Positions 38,241-46,368 of a stretch of DNA of 64,000 nt are shown here, in pieces. The notes beneath the pieces were generated by a model. The model did no database searches. It was not told the origin of the DNA and was given only the letters and a program-made list of their open reading frames with translations. Origin of the DNA: Pseudopedobacter sp035496935 (GTDB taxonomy: Bacteria; Bacteroidota; Bacteroidia; Sphingobacteriales; Sphingobacteriaceae); assembly GCA_035496935.1 (NCBI GenBank), contig DATJED010000014.1, positions 397,836 through 461,835 on the forward strand. The letters run 5' to 3'. The position numbers and the translations under genes are program-made. Positions within the stretch are counted from its first letter, which is position 1. Each line of letters starts with the position of its first letter.

Positions 38241-38382
38241 CTTTTTTTTATAAAGGTAATACGGGAGTGCCCATTGTTTAATTTAATTGTCTTAGAGCGG
38301 GATCTTAAATGAATAACATTGTAATACCGACATCACACCTCTCGGGTTTGTATTTTAGTAACTTATATACTTTGCCATTAAA

Positions 38383-39546
38383 TTATTTGGAAATTGAGAA
38401 TTGGTAAACGGATACCGTGTGGTATTTTTTTCCAGGATTTAAAACTGTTGTTGGAAATGATGGTTGGTTTGGAGAATCTGGAAAATGTTGAGTTTCCATA
38501 GCAAAGGCGGAGCGAAAGGAATCTTTTGACCCATTTTTCATCGTATTTTTGCCCTTCATGAAATTGCCACTATAAAACTGAAGCCCAGGTTCTTCTGTGT
38601 AAACATCCATTCTAATTTGCGACTTATCGCCTACCACGATAGCCGAATGTCTCAATCCTTTTTTCTTAGGCCCCGTTAGTACAAAATTATGATCATATCC
38701 TTTTCCATTTTTCAACTGTTCATTTGGTAATCTTATTCTTGCACCAATTGTCTGATCTTTTGTAAAATCAAACGGTGTTCCGTTCACTGTTGCTAAAGTC
38801 CCAATTGGAATGAGTGTACTATCTACCGGTGTATATTTATTTGCAAAAATAGTAAGTTTATGATCCAATATTTTCCCCGATCCTTCTCCGTTTAGGTTAA
38901 AAAAAGCGTGGTTGGTCAAATTTATAACCGTTGCCTTGTCAGTTGTAGCTTCATACTCCAATTTAAGGCCTCCTGTATTTGTAATCGAATAGGTTATTCT
39001 GGCTTTTAAATTTCCTGGAAAGCCTTCCTCCCCATCTTTAGAAAAATAAGTAAAAATCAGCTTAGTGGAGTCTGGCTGTTCGACCTTCCAAATCGATTTA
39101 TGAAAACCTCTTTTACCACCATGCAAAGTGTTTGGCCCGTTATTAATAGGCAGTTGATAGCGCTTGCCGTTAAGTTCGAACTGGCCTTTAGCAATTCTAT
39201 TTCCAAATCGGCCAACAATAGCGCCAAAATAAGGTTCGTTTGATTCGACATACTCTTTCACGCTTCCAAAACCCAAAACCACATCTGTAGGTTTTCCATC
39301 CTTATTTGGTACCCACAAAGCAACCAAACGAGCACCATAATTGGTAAATTGTGCTTTAACAGTCCCATTTTTGATGCTATATAAACCCAATTCATTGGTA
39401 TCCAAGCCATTCACCTTATTTATATCAACTGTTGTAGATGCATTAGAATTGGCAACGTTTTTTATCGGACGACTACAAGAACCGCTATAAGCGAGCAAAC
39501 TAACAGCTACTACGCAAACCAACGGTCGGATTTTGCTTGTTATCAT
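38383..39546 (-). CDS. galM: Periplasmic aldose 1-epimerase (galactose mutarotase) lipoprotein
   Basis: 387-aa GalM-family protein with a signal peptide and lipobox YSGSC at about residues 20-24, indicating that it works outside the cytoplasm. Conserved features are NTLHGGKRGFHK (near 139-150), the catalytic His in NLTNHAFFNL (near 209), GKGYDHNFVLTG (near 280) and the catalytic Glu region AMETQHFPDSPNQ (near 352). It interconverts alpha and beta anomers of galactose or related aldoses, which would speed uptake of sugar released by the retaining GH2 beta-galactosidases. It lies between two GH43 genes with gaps of about 142-145 bases, wider than elsewhere in the PUL. Confidence 0.9.
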   Translation of the reverse strand: MITSKIRPLVCVVAVSLLAYSGSCSRPIKNVANSNASTTVDINKVNGLDTNELGLYSIKNGTVKAQFTNYGARLVALWVPNKDGKPTDVVLGFGSVKEYVESNEPYFGAIVGRFGNRIAKGQFELNGKRYQLPINNGPNTLHGGKRGFHKSIWKVEQPDSTKLIFTYFSKDGEEGFPGNLKARITYSITNTGGLKLEYEATTDKATVINLTNHAFFNLNGEGSGKILDHKLTIFANKYTPVDSTLIPIGTLATVNGTPFDFTKDQTIGARIRLPNEQLKNGKGYDHNFVLTGPKKKGLRHSAIVVGDKSQIRMDVYTEEPGLQFYSGNFMKGKNTMKNGSKDSFRSAFAMETQHFPDSPNQPSFPTTVLNPGKKYHTVSVYQFSISK

Positions 39547-39691
39547 TGTTTATGGATCTCACTAATTTTTTTACCAATTTACCTCATTTTCTGTTTAACA
39601 AGATATCTAAGCATTTTTTATCAATGCTTTTTTCATCCTCGGCAGATAAACAAGCCTACGATTTCCCGCACTAAATGAATACTTTTTTGTG

Positions 39692-40789
39692 TTACTTTTC
39701 ACCAGAAGGTTTCTTGAGTTTGACTCCAGCAGGCAAAGGTTCTCTAAAAACAGGGTTACCTTTTTTATCCCAATAAAACTGCTGCAATCTTAAATTTCTG
39801 TCCCAACCTGGTTTCTTATCTATTTTACTGTGGTAAAAAATCCACCATTCTTTATCGTCTGGAGATTTTGTAAAACTTGCATGCCCAACGCCTAAAACAC
39901 TTTCGTTACCTTTAAAAACCGGCCCTGATTTTATCCAACTTTCTGGCTTCATAGGATCTGCTTTCGGCTTTAATCTCAACTGCCCTAATCTATATTGCGG
40001 TGTCCAAGATTCTCTGGTGGAATAAATTAGAAAAACATCTTTTTTATGAAAAATAAACTGCGCACCTTCCACTAAATCTAACGGGCCTCCGGTTTCCCAA
40101 GGTTGATCAGGAGAAGCTATTTTTACACGATCGGAGCTAATGGTAGTTGGATCGCTCATTTTAGCGATGTACAAATATTGTTTCGTTTTATCGCTTTTCT
40201 TATTACTATCCCAGCCAGACCAAACACCATAAAGCTGTCCATTTATTTCTGCTACGGTTAAATCGATAGCCCAAAATACACCACTAGGATCAGCCGGGTC
40301 AGATCCTGTTTTTAGGATGCCTTTATCAACGTACTCTCCTCTTGGGTCATCAGTAACAGACTCTAAAACGCCACTTCTTTGAAAAGTATAGGGTGGACCA
40401 GATTTACCGGCAGTATAATAAATGTACCAACGATTCCCGATATGGTGAAGTTCTGGCGCCCAAATAGAAGTACTATTCCAAGCATTTTTTGGAGCTGTCC
40501 AAACCACTTGTCTTTTACCTAACTTAGTTAAGAACGATGATTTTCTGATGGAAATACCCTCGCCTCGCTTAGTTTCGGCCACTTGACATACGTAATAAAA
40601 TCCATTATCTTTAACTACCCAGGGATCAGCGCCCTTACCGACAGGATTGGTAAAATAGTCAGAAGAGTCTACAACAGTTAATGCGGAGTTAGAAACTTTG
40701 CGCCCTTTTTGCGCACAAGAACTCTGTAAAAAAATACCTAAACCCAAACAAATCAGTAAGCTTAGATTTGTCCTTATAAAATTTTTCAT
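39692..40789 (-). CDS. GH43-family glycosidase lipoprotein, 365 aa
   Basis: Second GH43 enzyme. The signal peptide ends at lipobox QSSC (about 22-25). The catalytic base is Asp55 in GKGADPWVVK, the middle Asp is in VFWAIDLTVAE (near 172) and the acid Glu is in LVEGAQFIFHK (near 237). It differs clearly from the other GH43 of the locus in loops around the active site (TSIWAPELHHIGNRWYIYYT in part WAPELHHIGNRWYIYY), so the two probably cleave different bonds. Plausible activities are alpha-L-arabinofuranosidase or beta-xylosidase; exo-galactanase is less certain. It follows a sulfatase gene by 108 bases. It could act on pentose-branched sulfated galactan. Confidence 0.87.
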   Translation of the reverse strand: MKNFIRTNLSLLICLGLGIFLQSSCAQKGRKVSNSALTVVDSSDYFTNPVGKGADPWVVKDNGFYYVCQVAETKRGEGISIRKSSFLTKLGKRQVVWTAPKNAWNSTSIWAPELHHIGNRWYIYYTAGKSGPPYTFQRSGVLESVTDDPRGEYVDKGILKTGSDPADPSGVFWAIDLTVAEINGQLYGVWSGWDSNKKSDKTKQYLYIAKMSDPTTISSDRVKIASPDQPWETGGPLDLVEGAQFIFHKKDVFLIYSTRESWTPQYRLGQLRLKPKADPMKPESWIKSGPVFKGNESVLGVGHASFTKSPDDKEWWIFYHSKIDKKPGWDRNLRLQQFYWDKKGNPVFREPLPAGVKLKKPSGEK

Positions 40790-40897
40790 TCCCCTTTTTC
40801 CGTTATTCGTCTAATCGTTCTATTTAGTCTACTGCCTTAGGATCGCTACCGTCTGTAATTTTATTAAGTAAATTTATAAGCTAAACAATGCAAATAT

Positions 40898-42334
40898 CTA
40901 TTTCGCATTTACTTCTTTGCGCCAGGCATGCAGTTCTTTGGAAAGGGTTTTCACTTTTTCAGGGTTTTCAGCTGCAAGATTACGCGTTTCTCCAATATCT
41001 TCTTTTAAGTTATACAATTCGCTGGTACTGTCGTCAAAAAACTCAATCAACTTCCAATCACCGTCGCGGATGCTACCAGCAGAGCGACCGCCCAAAAAGT
41101 GTGGTTTATCTAACGGGTAGTGCCAATAAAACTTTCTATCGGGTAGTTTCGCAGCGGTATTTTCTAATTTTTTGGTCAAATCAATACCATCGAAATGTTG
41201 ATTGTTAGATTTTGCTCCAATAGCTTGCATAAAAGTTGGATAAAAATCCATATTTACCACTGGTTCATTGATAATTCCAGGTTTAAATAATTTGGGTGCC
41301 CAAATTATGCAAGGTTCTGTTACTCCGCCTTCGTAAAGCATACTTTTACCTCCTCTTAATGGCAAATTGTTAGTAATGGTAGTTTCTCCGCCATTGTCAC
41401 TGGTAAAAACAATAATCGTATTTTCATCAAGACCCAACTCTTTCAATCTGTCCATAATCATCCCAACCCCTTGGTCAATAACGAAAAGTTGTGACGCTAA
41501 GTGTGGATTATTCCCCTTAGACCTCGAATCTGCAGGCCATCTTTTATACGGGTCGTTTTCTGGATTTTCTCTTGTAGGAGGGGAAGTACCTGCGCCCTTT
41601 TTGTTTCTAAAATGATCCACTAACTCTGGTTTACCATGTACTGTTGTGTGGACTGCGTAGTGGCTAAGGTAAAGAAAAAAAGGCTTATCTTGATTTCTAT
41701 CAATGAACGCTAAAGCTTCTTCGTTTTGTCTGTCTGTGATATACTCATGGTCTCCACTTAGTTTTTTCTTAATTTCTTTATTGAAACCGTAAGGATGAAA
41801 ATACCAACCTTCTGCAATTCCTCTATTCTCGCTTACAATTACTTCATTAAAACCATGCTGATCTGGTAAGGTCTCCTCTGTTGCGCCAGCTTTTACGTAA
41901 CCAGACAGATGCCACTTACCAATAATGCCAGTGTGGTAACCATTTTGTTGGAACATTTCGGCCATGGTAGTTTGTGATAGTGACAAATGGTCTGCTGCAT
42001 TTGGCCGTAAATAGTCGGTTATACCTAACCGGGCTGGATATTGCCCCGTCATTAACGCTGCTCTGTATGGGGAACATACGGGTGCTGGGGCATAAAAGTG
42101 GTCAAACTTTACCCCTTCCTTAGCCAGCTTATCAATATGTGGTGTTTCGTTGAAGTTATTGCCGTAACAACCTAATTCTGAGTAGCCTAAATCATCCGCT
42201 AAAATGAAAATAACATTATGTTTCTTCTTAACGGGGATATTTTCGGCATTTTTATTAACAATGAACGAAGAGCATACGCAAACAACTACAACCAATAGTG
42301 CTAAACTTTGCATTAATTTCTCAGATATCTTCAT
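40898..42334 (-). CDS. Secreted sulfatase with unusual CSPYR active-site motif, 478 aa
   Basis: S1-type sulfatase with a leader at about 1-32 (hydrophobic core 9-25). Metal ligands lie in ILADDLGYSE (44-53). The formylglycine motif is C87-S-P-Y90-R91 followed by AALMTGQYPARLGITDYL. The Tyr at the position that is normally Ser, Thr or Ala fits the minimal C-x-P-x-R recognised by maturases but not the usual sulfatase signature. GKWHLSG and FTSDNGG are intact, so it should be active. It resembles the sulfatases at 4.7 and 24.0 kb. It lies 26 bases after the GH2 gene and is probably expressed from the block promoter at 44.66 kb. Confidence 0.92.
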   Translation of the reverse strand: MKISEKLMQSLALLVVVVCVCSSFIVNKNAENIPVKKKHNVIFILADDLGYSELGCYGNNFNETPHIDKLAKEGVKFDHFYAPAPVCSPYRAALMTGQYPARLGITDYLRPNAADHLSLSQTTMAEMFQQNGYHTGIIGKWHLSGYVKAGATEETLPDQHGFNEVIVSENRGIAEGWYFHPYGFNKEIKKKLSGDHEYITDRQNEEALAFIDRNQDKPFFLYLSHYAVHTTVHGKPELVDHFRNKKGAGTSPPTRENPENDPYKRWPADSRSKGNNPHLASQLFVIDQGVGMIMDRLKELGLDENTIIVFTSDNGGETTITNNLPLRGGKSMLYEGGVTEPCIIWAPKLFKPGIINEPVVNMDFYPTFMQAIGAKSNNQHFDGIDLTKKLENTAAKLPDRKFYWHYPLDKPHFLGGRSAGSIRDGDWKLIEFFDDSTSELYNLKEDIGETRNLAAENPEKVKTLSKELHAWRKEVNAK

Positions 42335-42360
42335 AACAATAGCGTTAACTGTATTTTATA

Positions 42361-44604
42361 TTAAAATTTATATAATCCGAAATCGAATTGTGTGTTCGCT
42401 TCAGAATTTTTCAACTCAAAACCAATGACGTTTTTGCCTTCTTTTAGCAAATGTTGGCAATTGCTGATGTTAAATTCGTCATAGTGTCTTTTGGTCATTA
42501 TCCTATTGTTATAGATTTCTGTACCATTTAAAAAAATCTTGAGATCGCCCTGCCCAAATAATTTTAAAGCCATTTTCTCCACTTTGTCTGTTACTATAAA
42601 ACTGTTTACCGCCCATAAACTATCCCCTTTATTTAATTTATAAGGACCTTTATGTTCCTTAAACTGAGGATCAAAAGGATTGTGCAAGTTCCAGTTGTTG
42701 CTTGGCTGGGAACGGCTTATAAATAAAGAAGCGCTTTCCTCCTCTGAATCTTTTATAATAAAAACAGCTTTCTTTACAGGTGCGTATAACGGTTCGCTGA
42801 GTTTCTTCATCAACTGGTCACTAATTTTTTGAAATTTCCGATCATACGTCATCAATCCATTTACTTCTGCTTCTACATCACTTGTTTGCGTATATATTGC
42901 TGCAGACAATCCCCTTGCTAAAAGCGGGTATATATTGTTGATTACTTTGCTAAACTCATTGTGGAACGTGTTTTTGTCCAAGTAAGTGCGGTAGCCCCAG
43001 TTTCTTTTATCTTCGTTCCATAAATTCCCTTTAACTGGCCATCCTAAACCGCCAAATTCGCCCAAAACAATAGCTCTTCCCGGGTTTTCGCTTGGTGGCT
43101 CCATAGACGGGCCAGGATATTGGTGTGCATCAAACATGTGCCCCACATTTCTATCTGTCCAACCACTTGTAGCGTCCACTAGCCTATCTTTGTCATAATT
43201 TATCGTCCAATCCGCAACTTCCTTGGTTTGAAACTGTCCCCATCCTTCGTTAAAGGGTACCCATACTACTATCGAAGAAAAAAATCTAAGGTTATCCATA
43301 ATAGATTTCCACTCTGATTTGAAACTTTTAGCAGAAGCTTCTGGCCGATCCCAGTCTTTTTTTGCGTCAAACTTAACATGTTGATCCACATCATGTATAC
43401 CTATAAAACCGCTAGGCATATCTTGCCAAAGCAATAACCCCATTGTATCGGCGTGGTAGTAATATCTAGCAGGCTCTACTTTTATATGCTTTCTAATCAT
43501 ATTAAAACCCATACGTTTAACCATTTCCATATCAAACTTCATGGCCGCATCACTTGGCGGGGTAAGCAAACTTTCTGGCCACCAGCCTTGATCTAAAGTT
43601 CCCCACTGAAAATAGGGCTTGTTATTCAGGGCTAAACGAGTAAATCCGTTGTGGTCTTTCGCTAGCGAGATTTTCCGCATTGCAAAATAGGAACTAATTT
43701 TGTCTAACTCTGTTCCTTTTCTAGTAATTTTAAGTTTTAACTGGTAAAGATTAGGATGTTCTGGAGACCATAGATTCGCATTTTTTAAATCAATTTTTAA
43801 CGCTGAGCGGTAGGGACTTGTGATTTCTTTTATTTGCTCTCCTTGATAAAACACTTGCACCTCCATTTCTTCATCACCTAATGAATTTGTAAGGCTTGAG
43901 TTAAGTGTGATTGTTCCGTTATCGATATCTGAAACTGGATTTAAAACGAAAATACGAGTAGCGTCTACCGGCTCCATCCATACGGTTTGCCATATTCCAG
44001 ATACCGCGGTGTACCAAAATCCTTTCGGGTTTAGGCTTTGTTTGCCGCGAGGTTGGATATCCGTATCTGTGGGATCAAATACTTTTAGTGAAATTTGCTG
44101 AACAGCATCTGCACTTAAAAAAGCGGTAATATCATACGAAAAAGGGTCTGATCCTCCTGTATGTTGACCCACATGTTTCCCGTTAACGTACAAATCGCTT
44201 TGGTAATCTACAGCGCCAAAATGCAATACAACGTTTTTGCCTTTCCAAGTTACCGGGATACTTACTTCTTTATTATACCAAAGCTCTTGTGTTGGCCTTA
44301 GTGCTTTTTGCACACCAGAGAGACTAGACTCTATACTGTAAGGAACTAATATTTTACCCTGAAAATTAGCCGGTATGTTTTCTCCTTTATTTGTAATTGC
44401 ATAATCCCAAAGTCCGTTAAGGTTTTTCCATTCTTCACGCACAAGCTGCGGTCTTGGATACTCTTGCCAAGCATTAGTTTCATTAATTTGCGATGCCCAG
44501 GGAGACGATATCGATACCGGTTGTTGGCGATATTGTGCATTTGCTACAAAAAACAAAGTGCTAAGGCAATAAGAAATAATCAATTTTTTTAAATTCAGAT
44601 ACAT
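42361..44604 (-). CDS. GH2-family glycosidase (beta-galactosidase/beta-glucuronidase-like), about 747 aa
   Basis: Third GH2 enzyme, with a signal peptide ending near VANAQ. Domains: sugar-binding jelly roll (about 40-200), Ig-like domain (about 205-305), a catalytic barrel (about 310-590) and a C-terminal beta-sandwich (about 610-745; DLKIFLNGTEIY). The general acid/base Glu is in VWVPFNEGWGQ (near 451) and the nucleophile Glu in VLGEFGGLGWP (near 514). The FNEGWGQ subtype is common in Bacteroidota PULs and is of uncertain specificity. I chose the ATG at 44604; the reading could be extended three codons to a TTG. It is the first gene after the shared promoter block, whose near end is about 54 bases upstream, and leads a sulfatase-GH43-galM-GH43 string. 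Confidence 0.91.
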   Translation of the reverse strand: MYLNLKKLIISYCLSTLFFVANAQYRQQPVSISSPWASQINETNAWQEYPRPQLVREEWKNLNGLWDYAITNKGENIPANFQGKILVPYSIESSLSGVQKALRPTQELWYNKEVSIPVTWKGKNVVLHFGAVDYQSDLYVNGKHVGQHTGGSDPFSYDITAFLSADAVQQISLKVFDPTDTDIQPRGKQSLNPKGFWYTAVSGIWQTVWMEPVDATRIFVLNPVSDIDNGTITLNSSLTNSLGDEEMEVQVFYQGEQIKEITSPYRSALKIDLKNANLWSPEHPNLYQLKLKITRKGTELDKISSYFAMRKISLAKDHNGFTRLALNNKPYFQWGTLDQGWWPESLLTPPSDAAMKFDMEMVKRMGFNMIRKHIKVEPARYYYHADTMGLLLWQDMPSGFIGIHDVDQHVKFDAKKDWDRPEASAKSFKSEWKSIMDNLRFFSSIVVWVPFNEGWGQFQTKEVADWTINYDKDRLVDATSGWTDRNVGHMFDAHQYPGPSMEPPSENPGRAIVLGEFGGLGWPVKGNLWNEDKRNWGYRTYLDKNTFHNEFSKVINNIYPLLARGLSAAIYTQTSDVEAEVNGLMTYDRKFQKISDQLMKKLSEPLYAPVKKAVFIIKDSEEESASLFISRSQPSNNWNLHNPFDPQFKEHKGPYKLNKGDSLWAVNSFIVTDKVEKMALKLFGQGDLKIFLNGTEIYNNRIMTKRHYDEFNISNCQHLLKEGKNVIGFELKNSEANTQFDFGLYKF

Positions 44605-44657
44605 TGGGCTCAAAATTAGTCCTGGGTTAAAATCTCGACGAATAGATTTCTTAAAAG

Positions 44658-44719
44658 CAATATTATAAAACCCTAGTTTTAATCGATGTCAATTTTGTAG
44701 CTGATATTAATAAAATTGT
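44658..44719 (-). promoter_or_regulatory. Shared 62-bp PUL promoter block, copy A (upstream of GH2 gene)
   Basis: Aligned without gaps to copy B at 46241-46302, about 50 of 62 positions match by hand. The near end reads TAATATTG on the minus strand, one mismatch from the -7 consensus TAnnTTTG, and would place transcription start about 45 bases before the GH2 ATG. Upstream of it are the conserved cores CCCTA (plus strand 44671-44675) and TTTTGTAG (44693-44700), and a second ATATTAA-x-AAAA segment, so an activator site upstream of the promoter is likely. Confidence 0.6.
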
Positions 44720-44787
44720 GTTTAAAGCGAGTTGATTACCACATTAAATGGATATTAGCCATAATCAAAATTTTTACAGCAAAAAAA

Positions 44788-44871
44788 CCTATCTTTTCTT
44801 CTCAAGCAGTGGGAGGAGCTGAGAAGCTTGATCAGTATAAATCGGCTAAAATGAAATCAGGAGAAATTTAA
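44788..44871 (+). pseudogene. Possible remnant of an outer-membrane lipoprotein-sorting-like protein
   Basis: A plus-strand open stretch ends at a TAA at 44869-44871. Its last residues read AVGGAEKLDQYKSAKMKSGE before Ile and the stop. The GG-x-EKL-x-x-x-KS-x-KM-x-G pattern is common near the N-terminus of Bacteroidota LolA-like or outer-membrane lipoprotein-sorting proteins. No start codon context, signal peptide or continuation is present, so if real it is a decayed fragment. Chance resemblance cannot be excluded. Confidence 0.2.
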
Positions 44872-45216
44872 TGGTAAGAAAATGTTTTTCTGGATTTCAA
44901 AATCGAAAAATTAGCATTAAGGGTTTGCTCTAACGGTTTAAATTTTAGCGCATGAAGCATCCATAAATTTCAGAAACAGTGATGACCAATTTTATGCCCC
45001 TCGCTTCTACCATTAGAACTAATCCCAAAAAGGAAAAGTAAGTGTAATTCTTAAAACTATCTTATCTAACCTAAAGACAGCTGATTTTACTTCAGACAAA
45101 AAAAGACTTACCCTGACTATAAACTTTATTCCACTGGCGTGTAGAGACACTTAGCAGAGTTTACAGATCAGATAAGTCGTTGTTTTAATAGCCCAATTAT
45201 GTAAGCTACTCTTTTA

Positions 45217-46044
45217 CTATTTTGCTTTGTACACTCTTACATAATCAAATAAGACACGGTCTGGGAAAGTCCCTAACAATGGATCTCCACCAAATCCCGT
45301 CAATTCTGTACTGAGTATCACGTACTGTTCCGTTTTAGAAACCGCAGTTGATGTACGCCAAGTTTCTTTCCCATCTACGTAAAATATGTATTCTGTTTCC
45401 GTCCACTCTAAACCGAAAGTATGGTAACCATTGCCAATATCAGGAATCCCAATTTTGGTTCCGATGGTTTTATGAGCGCTGCCGTATCCGTTCCAGTGTA
45501 AATTATGAAACAATAGCTCTGGCTTTTTTCTGTGATATTCAAAAATGTCGATTTCTGTTCCATTAACTGCAGGGTTGTTGTTCTCTACACCCATGGTATT
45601 ACTTTGCAGCCAAAAAGCAACGTGTGGACCAATACTTTCGTTCATTTTTGCTCGGCATTCGAAATACCCATATTTTGTAAGGTAAGATGCGTTTGTAGCT
45701 GCTTGCCCTACATAATAAGTTCCGTCCGGATCCTTAAGTGTCATCAGCTGTAAATTACCTTGCCCGTCAAGTTTAACAGTATTTCTAGACACGGTTGCTA
45801 AATTTCTAATTGTCCCTTCGGCTCGGTAGCTCCACTTTGTTAAATCTAATTGGCTGCCTTCAAACTCGTCGCTCCAAGCTAATTCGTAATTTTTTAATAT
45901 ATGATCAGGTGTTGGCGGTAAAACCGCTTCAGATGGCGCTGTATTTGGATTGGTAAAAATCTTTACTGGTTTAGGATCGCTTTTTTTACACGAAAACAGT
46001 GTTGTAACTACAAAACAACCAATTAAGTAAACTTTAAAATTCAT
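45217..46044 (-). CDS. GH16-family endo-glycanase lipoprotein, 275 aa
   Basis: Retaining endo-hydrolase of family GH16. The signal peptide ends in lipobox LFSC near residue 19, followed by KKSDPKP, consistent with surface anchoring. The jelly-roll catalytic domain (about 50-275) holds the E-x-D-x-x-E motif as GTEIDIFEYH (near 163-170), the beta-bulge form shared by laminarinases, agarases, porphyranases and kappa-carrageenases. Other landmarks are AWSDEFEG, YGYFECRAKM and VDGKETWRTS. It would cut the polysaccharide backbone at the surface before import. It is the only endo-acting enzyme in the window and has its own promoter block about 200 bases upstream. I preferred Met at 46044; an in-frame ATG at 46059 is also possible. 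Galactan and beta-1,3-glucan specificities both remain open. Confidence 0.88.
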   Translation of the reverse strand: MNFKVYLIGCFVVTTLFSCKKSDPKPVKIFTNPNTAPSEAVLPPTPDHILKNYELAWSDEFEGSQLDLTKWSYRAEGTIRNLATVSRNTVKLDGQGNLQLMTLKDPDGTYYVGQAATNASYLTKYGYFECRAKMNESIGPHVAFWLQSNTMGVENNNPAVNGTEIDIFEYHRKKPELLFHNLHWNGYGSAHKTIGTKIGIPDIGNGYHTFGLEWTETEYIFYVDGKETWRTSTAVSKTEQYVILSTELTGFGGDPLLGTFPDRVLFDYVRVYKAK

Positions 46045-46240
46045 AATAATGAGGTTCATAAAACTAAAATGTTCAACAATAAATTTGTATTTCGTGTCGG
46101 TAAAATAATGGTTGCTGGGAACGGGTCTATCTTCTAGAAACTAAACATGAACCAAAATCAAAACAACGACTTCAAAAATTAATCTCTTCGGTTTAAAACA
46201 GTCATAAGACGGGTTTAAATAATAAGAAAAGAATATAAAA

Positions 46241-46302
46241 CAATATTAGAAAACCCTACTGCTAAACAGTATCACTTTTGTAGTTAATATTAAGAAAATT
46301 GT
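46241..46302 (-). promoter_or_regulatory. Shared 62-bp PUL promoter block, copy B (upstream of GH16 gene)
   Basis: It matches copy A at 44658-44719 in the same orientation over 62 ungapped bases. Conserved cores on the plus strand are CAATATTA-x-AAAACCCTA, TTTTGTAG and ATATTAA-x-AAAATTGT. The variable base in the two A/T repeats is G/G here and T/T in copy A, suggesting that the two repeats change together. The gene-proximal TAATATTG (minus strand) is a near-consensus -7 box, giving a leader of roughly 190 bases to the GH16 start. Confidence 0.6.
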
Positions 46303-46356
46303 CTTAACATTCACTCCGCACTCATTTATTCCTTCTCTCATTAATTTTTACAATTG

Positions 46357-46364
46357 TATCTTTG
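46357..46364 (+). promoter_or_regulatory. Perfect -7 box TATCTTTG ahead of the RNA helicase gene
   Basis: TATCTTTG is an exact match to the Bacteroidota TAnnTTTG element and ends four bases before the ATG at 46369. With usual spacing, transcription would begin at or within a base or two of the start codon, which predicts a leaderless mRNA. No clear TTTG was seen at the -33 position. Confidence 0.55.
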
Positions 46365-46368
46365 CGCC

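Larger units (their letters stand above)
44614..45216. other. 603-base gap: promoter block plus possible gene remnant
   Basis: No intact gene was found. The half nearest the GH2 gene contains the 62-bp shared block (44658-44719). On the plus strand, positions 44788-44871 encode a short protein-like tail (see separate entry). The rest, up to the end of the GH16 gene, is AT-rich with no open frame or repeat that I can support. Confidence 0.5.
46060..46368. other. 309-base gap at the PUL/housekeeping border
   Basis: The gap separates the divergent GH16 gene (minus) from the RNA helicase gene (plus). It holds copy B of the shared promoter block (46241-46302) and the helicase -7 box (46357-46364). 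No gene, tRNA or insertion sequence end was recognised, so the PUL boundary shows no visible scar of integration. Confidence 0.5.

Noticed and set aside
39609..39629. Plus-strand hairpin AAGCATT/AATGCTT followed by T residues
   Set aside because: Short A/T-rich stem between two minus-strand genes; too weak to call a terminator.
40888..41208. 106-codon plus-strand open frame opposite the sulfatase gene
   Set aside because: Shadow of the sulfatase reading frame, with no signal peptide or family features.
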